Positions 57,733-64,000 of a stretch of DNA of 64,000 nucleotides are shown piece after piece. Positions within the stretch are counted from its first letter, which is position 1, and each line of letters starts with the position of its first letter. A program made the translations under genes and the position numbers. The notes beneath the pieces are model-generated. The model was not told the origin of the DNA and searched no databases. It saw only the letters and a program-made list of their open reading frames with translations. Source of the stretch: Rehmannia glutinosa (taxonomy: Eukaryota > Streptophyta > Magnoliopsida > Lamiales > Orobanchaceae); the NCBI GenBank assembly GCA_016081115.2, contig JABTTQ020002835.1, positions 310,001-374,000 on the forward strand. The letters run 5' to 3'.

Positions 57733-59129
57733 ATGGCACCTCCAAGAAATTCTACCGAACGAAATCCTCAAAAAGAGAAGGAGGCAAAGGGGTGAATCTT
57801 CTTCCAATCCACAACAAGATAATATTCTACAAGGAGACTATCATCAAAATAAAACTACGGAAGAGGAGATTGCGAATTAAGAGCAGGGGTTTCAAAATCG
57901 AGCATTCATTGGGACTCTAGTAAGTTATCACTCCTCTACGAGCCTCCTCTAGAGCTAATAGATTTCGATTTTTAAATAAACTTGCGGAGGAACATTATGA
58001 GAATATTGGATTGAATGATAAGAAAATTGCGTGCACCCGTATGGTTCGTTTTCAAGCATTTCATGATGAATTTCCGGATATTAGAGCTTACTTTGAAATT
58101 CAAGGATGGGTTTCACTTTGGGATAATCCGTGTTTGCACTATGATGACGAGCTTATAAAACTTTTCTATGCAAATATGTGGATGGTTGATGCTACGATAG
58201 ATAATCCTTTGGAACTTCACACATTTGTTAATGGTAGGCATTTTTCATGGACATTGGCCGATATTTGTGATCACTTTAACATACCAAATGATGGAGTAGT
58301 CAATGTGGATTGTGCCCATTGGGATGATAACATTTTCGGTGTTTCACTAGATGATGTGAAAACCTTTTTAGGAGTATATCCCGAAGTGACATACTCGGCA
58401 ATGCCGCCAAATTATCGGATTATATCTATCATTTGCTCTATTGTGTTTGTGGAAAGGAAGTAAAACTTCCAAGTAATCTCGAACTCTTTCTCACCTATAA
58501 GATTGTTCGAGGAGAAAGAGTAAATTATGGGGCAATTTTTGTATATTGCTTGTTGGAATCTAGAAAGCTTACAAGAAGAAATATACATTGGGAAATTTGA
58601 TTTGCCGACTCTTATACTTATCGGGATACCCGGAAAATGAAATGAATACCGAAATTCGTCACAATGATTTTGATAATGCCAATATTCTACAAATGGTAAG
58701 AATGCGCTTGACATTTACCACGGATTCCTACCAAAGCCGCTAGGGGCGTGCCCGACATCAACAACAACCTCGGGATGATTTCTTTAATGACAATGAGGTT
58801 GAAAATATTGGAAGAGGTGAGTTTGTGAACAAGGAGATGATGTGGGGAATGAAGAGGAAAATGAAGAAGAAAATGTGGGAAATGAACAAGAAATTAGGGA
58901 GGAAGAAAATGAGGAAGGAGATGAAGACGAGTTAGATGTTGAAGATCTAAATCTCAAAGAGAGAATGGCCAAAGTGGAAAGAGAAACATTTAGAGATGTG
59001 GCCTCTCTTAGAAAAGAGCTCCGGATTGTGAAAAAGGAAAATTCTAGTTTGAAGAAGTCAATTGGCAAATTGAAGAAATTCATCAAGGACCTCATACCCG
59101 GAACTTGCTTCTCTTCGGATGAGGAATGA
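57733..59129 (+). pseudogene. Env-like gene of E, broken
   Basis: ATG 57733 opens MAPPRNSTERNPQKEKEAKG before a stop. A frameshifted continuation at 58011-58463 has FHDEFPDIRAYFEIQGW, LIKLFYANMW and FSWTLADICDHFNIP. This resembles the conserved N-terminal domain of the plant transposon env-like or third proteins. It decays through 58470-58840 and ends with an acidic then coiled-coil segment (58842-59129: Glu-rich, then LRKELRIVKKENSSLKKSIG) and a stop at 59127. Expected intact length is about 460 residues, much shorter than the D gene. No signal peptide is evident. Confidence 0.65.
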
Positions 59130-60318
59130 TACCCCCACCCCCTTTACTTTCTAGCATTTTCATTAATGATGTTTTGTATTTTTGATGAACTTTTGTAAAA
59201 CTCATTTGTACTAATATTTGCTTGTTTTTCTTAAAGGGTTAAAATTGCAAGTTGATAATGACTTGTGAATGATCATGACTTTGATGGAGTACTTGATGGT
59301 TAAAATACTCTAAAGCATTGTTTGATAATTGGTATGAAGTACTTGATGGTAAAAGTGCTTCTTTTATTGCTTTGATCATTATGCTTAGTTGGATATGTTG
59401 GGACATTTGATACATGTATTGTTGAAAGCATGACTTATTACTTGATGGATGCTCTAATTGTTGGCATTTGTAATGCCTTGATCATTCTTAGCTTATCTCA
59501 ATTGGGTTGAACCCTTGAGAATCTTCTTTGAGCTTCTTAATTGATGAACAAATTGTTGCATATGGTGCATATGATTTTTTTTTTTTTGGATTGAACCATT
59601 TACAAAGGCTATATACAACTCCTTTTATTTTTCACGCCCACAATGTGTTCGATGAAATGTCAAATAAAAATTTCAACTTCTACATGATTCTCTCGCTTCC
59701 AAAAGTCTTATATACTCATTGAGATCATGTCTTGACTCTTAAACGAGCTTATGGATATCTAATGATACATTTCTCCCATTTTTTTCGGATTATAAGCTTA
59801 TCTCCTCGAATGGTTGATAAATTGTCTCTTTGGCGCACTTTGATATACTTGTATGATATTTTTATCATCCTAACATTCTTTTTGATGATTCCAAAGGGGG
59901 AGAAACAGGAAAATGGCTCGTTAGCTCAAAGAAGCTAATAAAAGCTTGTCATAAAAGCTATAAGCTATGGCTCATAAAAGCCATAAGTTGTGATTTGTTC
60001 TTAGTCCAATTGTTGCTTGATGGACTTATAAAATTTGATTAATGATGTTTTGTGACAGGGGGAGCTTATAAGCTCTTAAAACAAATTGTAAAAGCCAAAG
60101 CTTTTAGCTTATGGAAAATTACTTTTACATTATTATTGATATGCTTGTTGATAGGGGGAGCTTGTGCTTATTATTGGAAAATATTTACTCCCTACTTGGT
60201 TGCTTTAATATTTTTGGAAATTTTGGTTGCTTCCAAACGGTCAAATGTTTTTACCGGAAAATCATTTCTAAAATTGCTCTCTTAGTTTGTGTAAAAATTG
60301 TTTTGGTTTGTAATCATC
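59130..60318 (+). other. 3' non-coding region of E
   Basis: 1.2 kb without a supported gene. It contains TTGATGG-type phrases repeated near 59285-59450 and AAGCTTATAAGCT-like motifs (59930-60110). 59480-59950 matches, inverted, the 3' region of A. It ends in GTAATCATCAAAAAGGGGAG. Confidence 0.6.
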
Positions 60319-60331
60319 AAAAAGGGGAGAT
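60319..60331 (+). other. Polypurine tract of E
   Basis: AAAAAGGGGAGAT lies directly before the TGTTTGATACATG start of the LTR. Confidence 0.85.
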
Positions 60332-61832
60332 TGTTTGATACATGTTTTATTATCTTAATTTTGATGATTTTATTTTGTCACCAAAACAATGCTTTTAAAG
60401 GTTGTCCAAATACTCCTAAATGATTTAAAATATTTTTAATATTTTTCGAGTATTTCCTCAAGTTTATTTTTGATAATAATGGACAACACTTTTAATGATT
60501 TTATATCAATGGATTTTTCACTCCTAAACAAGGTTCCTAAATGTTGTCTAAATACTCTCGATTGGTTTAAAATGTTTTTACTAAATTTTCGGAGTATTTC
60601 TTGGGTTTTATTTTCGACAAAAATTGGACAACATTTTGTCTCATGGTCGGATCGTCGCCCTATAGGGCAACCCGTGACACTGAAGATGTTTTTAGAAACA
60701 GAAAATGAGACGGAAGGAAAAACAAGCGGTCGGCCGTCGGCCGCTCTGGCGTCGGCCGTCCGTCGACGGCCGATCGGCGACCGGCACTGCAAGTTTCATT
60801 GTTGAAACAGACTTAACCCTTCGTATTTTTGGTTAGGGGAACCGGTTGAGACAGGGCCGACCGGTCGAAGCCTCGTCGACCGGTCGCCTGTTGTAATTTT
60901 CAAAGTATTCTCATTTTCTCTTATTTTAAATGCGGCGACCGGCCGTGTCTCGTATGTGACAAACAAAAATATGACCGTTTTGAATGACCACATTTCCTTA
61001 AATTGTGGGATTGATTTCTAATGACTATATTCTTGATTTTAATTGTATTTTTCAGTAGATTTTCAATCCCCAAGAGGAGCCTTTGCTTGATCAATCATCT
61101 CCTATAAATAGATGAAGTTTTGGAGCAACCAAAACAACAATTGAGATACAACACAACAAGATACACTTCAAGCAAACACTTGGTCTTTCATTGTTATTAT
61201 TCTTGTTGTAAATTTGCCTAGCTTATCACTTTCACATCTTTGAGGTCTAGGCTATTCTTGATTACACTTGCACTCTATTGTATTATCAATTATCGAGTTG
61301 TAATCTTGAATTTGTGGTCGTCATTCAAACACAAGATATCCTTGTGAGTGTTCTTGTGTAAGTAAGAACACACTTGGGTGAACTAGGTGTTAGGTGTAAG
61401 AAGATTGTGGTAATCTTCTTGTTGAGGTGTTGAAAGAGTGTGGTGCTCTTCAAGGGTGAAGATTGTGGTAATCTTCACAAGGTGCCGTTGGAGATTGTGG
61501 TAATCTTCAAGTGAGATTGTGGTAATCTCAAAGGTGGTGTTGAAGAAGAGTGTGGTGCTCTTCAAGGTGTTGGTATAAGATTTTGTTGTAATAATTTTGG
61601 TAATTATTAATAAAATCTTTTTCTCTTTTCGAAATCCATCCCGGATATACTGGGGTGGTAGAGGATTAGGCCCTAGGTGGGTTGAACCTCTTTAAATCGA
61701 CGCATGTTGCTTACATTCCGCACCTTTATATTTGTCTTTGAGCATTCAATTCAAAAAAAGAGAGATAAATCGGAAAGATGGAGATAATCTATTCACCCCC
61801 CCTCTAGATTATCGTAGCCGCTTGGACTTACA
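60332..61832 (+). repeat. LTR of element E, second copy (3' LTR)
   Basis: This is 1501 bp, highly similar to 53480-54973. Differences are concentrated in the CGACCGGTCG zone (60640-60960) and at CAG/CTG sites elsewhere. TATA near 61103, hairpin array 61348-61609. It is followed by AACAT and the same B-LTR tail as the first copy. Confidence 0.9.
61348..61609 (+). repeat. Hairpin array in the second E LTR
   Basis: Same eight hairpins as 54492-54750. The first has an altered loop (GTGTAAGT) but intact arms GTGTTCTT/AAGAACAC. The last ends at 61609 with loop TTGGT. Confidence 0.8.
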
Positions 61833-61837
61833 AACAT

Positions 61838-62393
61838 TTCGGCCCCGATCACGGGCGGGAGCACGGCCCGTGTGATCGGGTCGTGCTACCTCGCATGAGT
61901 TGCGAGCAGCAACAGATGGCGGGGGCACGGCCTGTGCGTCTGGGTCGTGCTAGGTGCCGAAGTCTTGCACCTACACGCACGGGCAGGCACACGGGTGCTC
62001 CCCTGCGCAAGTGCGTCTGTTAAGTGCAAAAAGTGTTTTTTCGAGCCTACAGACGTGATTTTCCATACGGGCACTTCATTGACTATATTTTTGGAGCCCC
62101 TGCAGATGAATTTAGATACGAAATAATCAGATAACATAACCGATCATTGCATTTTGCATCTTGCCCCATTTCCTTCTTGAAAGCTTGAAAGTTGTCAACA
62201 CTTCGCTTGTTCGCTATTGTTCCGGTTTTGCTGTGCTGCTAACCGAAACTATTCAAAGTCGTGGTATCTTATAGGCGAGCGCCGGAACCGTAAGTACTCG
62301 GTATACGGGACGTGTCGTCTTGCGGAGACTGATTCACTCAAACTTACCATTTTCCGAAAAACAGAAACCATACACTTAACCTTTTAACTTACA
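61838..62393 (+). repeat. Second copy of the B 3' LTR tail
   Basis: Repeats 54979-55534, from TTCGGCCC to ACTTACA, then GAAAT (62394-62398) and host flank. The GC-rich part near 61892-61925 differs strongly from 55035-55070, while the rest is nearly identical. It is not an independent LTR insertion: it is part of the duplicated unit. Confidence 0.85.
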
Positions 62394-63116
62394 GAAATTA
62401 CTGAAGAAAACTTAAAAAATATTCATAATATATATATATAATATGATATTTTCGAATAAAATCAATTGATTTACTTAAAATGAACACCTTTAAAAAGTAA
62501 TAAAGATTCAAGAACAAACACAATAATTATTAATAAATCCAAGTATAAAATATCTTAAACTTTTACAAAACGAAGTATATAAAAAAATATATAACAAAAA
62601 TTAGAAATAAAAAGTGTGTAATAAATATATGTGAATTTTTCATTAAATAAATGAATGAAAGGAACTTTTAATATGAATGGATTTGTACATGTGTCAAACT
62701 TTTGGTGTTTATTAAATTCCAAATTAATAAGGTACTAGTATCATATTCATAGTACTATTTATATATCAAATTAACAGTGTTAAACCATATATAATAATAA
62801 ATTAGAGCGAAATGACCATGTTCCGTGCCAAGTACTGTGAATTCTATGGACCTAATGAGGGACAAGAGGATAGTTAAAGGATTTTTTGCGACTTATACTA
62901 TATATGCTTTTAAAGGTGGGGGAAAGATAAAGAAACCACAAGAATTTTTCGGCTTGAAATATAAATTTTTAGTAAGTATATTTCTTATTCGATCAAAAAT
63001 TTCCAATTTTGTTAAATAAAACTTAAAGTACTATATATATTTGTTCTCTTCCATGAAGCCATTAAGTTTTATGAAAAGGCATGGATAATTATATATTACA
63101 ATAATAAAATAAATAT

Positions 63117-64000
63117 GAATTAATTTTAGCATATTACGAATAATTATAATTCGTATAACTATATATTTTAGAAAATTTACAACTATATATTTTATAATAA
63201 ATAGAAAGAGTCAAATTCAACTACAAGTATAATTTATAATAGTATAATATATATTTCTAAAACAAATTGAGTTATTGATTCTTTTAAAAGAAACAAGTTT
63301 TTGTAAAGTAATATTCAAATATAAAACTTAATAAGTATTATAGTTTATTGTTGAAGTTTGGCTTAATGTGGAAATTGATAATTTTTGTTTTTAACTATTT
63401 TTGGTTTAATTGTTTGTTAAGTGAATATATTTTGTATCAATTGGATAGAGTTTCAAAATTTAGATTTTAAATTATCACATTTTTCATTTAAAAACATAAC
63501 TCCTAATGACAAAAATGGATTAGTTTTCATCTATATTGGTTTAAGATTAATTATTCTAAGTACGACACTAAAAATAAATGGATTACTGCTATAACTTTAA
63601 GTTTAATTGCTATGATAAAAATATTCATTGTGGCATTACAATTAGGATTCTTTATCAAATGTCTTATTATTTTTGGCACATATTTTGTACTTTAATATTT
63701 GTTTTAAGTTTTGTTTGTAATTTAATCGAAGAAGTTAGAGATAATGAAAGAAGTAAGCACACAATCATTTCATACCAGAATAATATTAACTTTTATTTTC
63801 TATGTTTCGAGAAATAAGAATTACAATGAAAGTCATGGGGTTATTCTTGATTTTGGTTAAGAAGCAATTTACTGAATTTCAAATTTTTTTATACGAGTTT
63901 GTAATTAAAGTGATATTGCTCATTCTTTATAAGGATGTTGATATGAACCTGAGTATTCCAGTATTTTTTAGATTTATACCCTCCCTTCCATTCTTTCCAA
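63117..64000. other. AT-rich intergenic DNA to the window end
   Basis: Sequence after the duplicated unit ends at 63116. No gene, repeat family or RNA is recognised. A 79-codon frame at 63578-63817 is AT-driven and has no domain. Confidence 0.5.

Larger units (their letters stand above)
56256..61832 (+). mobile_element. Element E: partial Sirevirus-like element without pol
   Basis: Begins abruptly within gag, then a non-coding stretch, an env-like gene, a 1.2-kb 3' region, PPT and a complete LTR (60332-61832) with AACAT (61833-61837) after it. It shares gag, 3' region, PPT and LTR architecture with element A. Protease, integrase and reverse transcriptase are absent between gag and the env-like gene. 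Its own 5' LTR is probably the one at 53480, separated by rearrangement. It would depend on a helper such as an A-type element. Confidence 0.75.

Overview
This window is a plant nuclear, retrotransposon-dominated intergenic region, most likely from an angiosperm. The support is Ty1/copia and Ty3/gypsy (Athila-type) LTR retrotransposons with plant-type primer sites (initiator tRNA-Met and tRNA-Asp), hAT-type MITEs with 8-bp target duplications, a tRNA-derived SINE, and gag and env-like domains seen only in plant elements. I found no host protein-coding gene, tRNA, rRNA or CRISPR array. Almost every reading frame belongs to a mobile element and is broken by stops and frameshifts.

Layout. 1-8983: AT-rich intergenic DNA with a T-rich degenerate repeat, a SINE, a duplicated block carrying a hAT MITE, a decayed minus-strand virus-like coding remnant (tentatively pararetroviral) split by another MITE, and a truncated LTR (F). 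8984-17600: a complete but frameshifted Sirevirus-like copia element on the minus strand (A), with near-identical 1.34-kb LTRs, PBS and PPT. 17601-20838: intergenic DNA with the second copy of the duplicated block, a third hAT MITE and local repeats. 20839-55534: one old copia element (B, 5-bp TSD GAAAT) blown up to about 35 kb by nested insertions. These are an Athila-type gypsy element (C, 21647-34139) in its 5' LTR, a Sirevirus with an env-like gene (D, 34396-47840, TSD GACAT) in its protease region, an Athila-like solo LTR (G, 50356-52082, TSD ATATT) in its RNase H region, and a Sirevirus LTR (E, TSD AACAT) in its 3' LTR. 55540-64000: host flank, then a second partial copy of E (gag tail, no pol, env-like gene, LTR) followed by repeats of the B-LTR tail and host flank.

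The target-site duplications give the order of events: B first, then C, D, G and E as independent insertions into B. A tandem duplication followed by LTR-LTR recombination then best explains why 53480-56255 recurs as 60332-63116.

The least ordinary signals are structural. (1) The transcribed part of the A/E/F LTRs carries an array of short hairpins whose arms differ but still pair, around a nearly constant GTGGT loop. (2) Several unrelated LTR families carry GC-rich, palindrome-rich minisatellites with 64- or 70-72-bp periods, and a 72-bp unit of the same kind is inserted in frame, three times, in the pol gene of C. (3) E keeps gag and env-like coding regions but has no pol. (4) Differences between near-identical repeat copies cluster at CAG/CTG and CG sites, which suggests that some frameshifts are consensus errors at methylated sites. 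All homology calls come from reading motifs, not from database searches.
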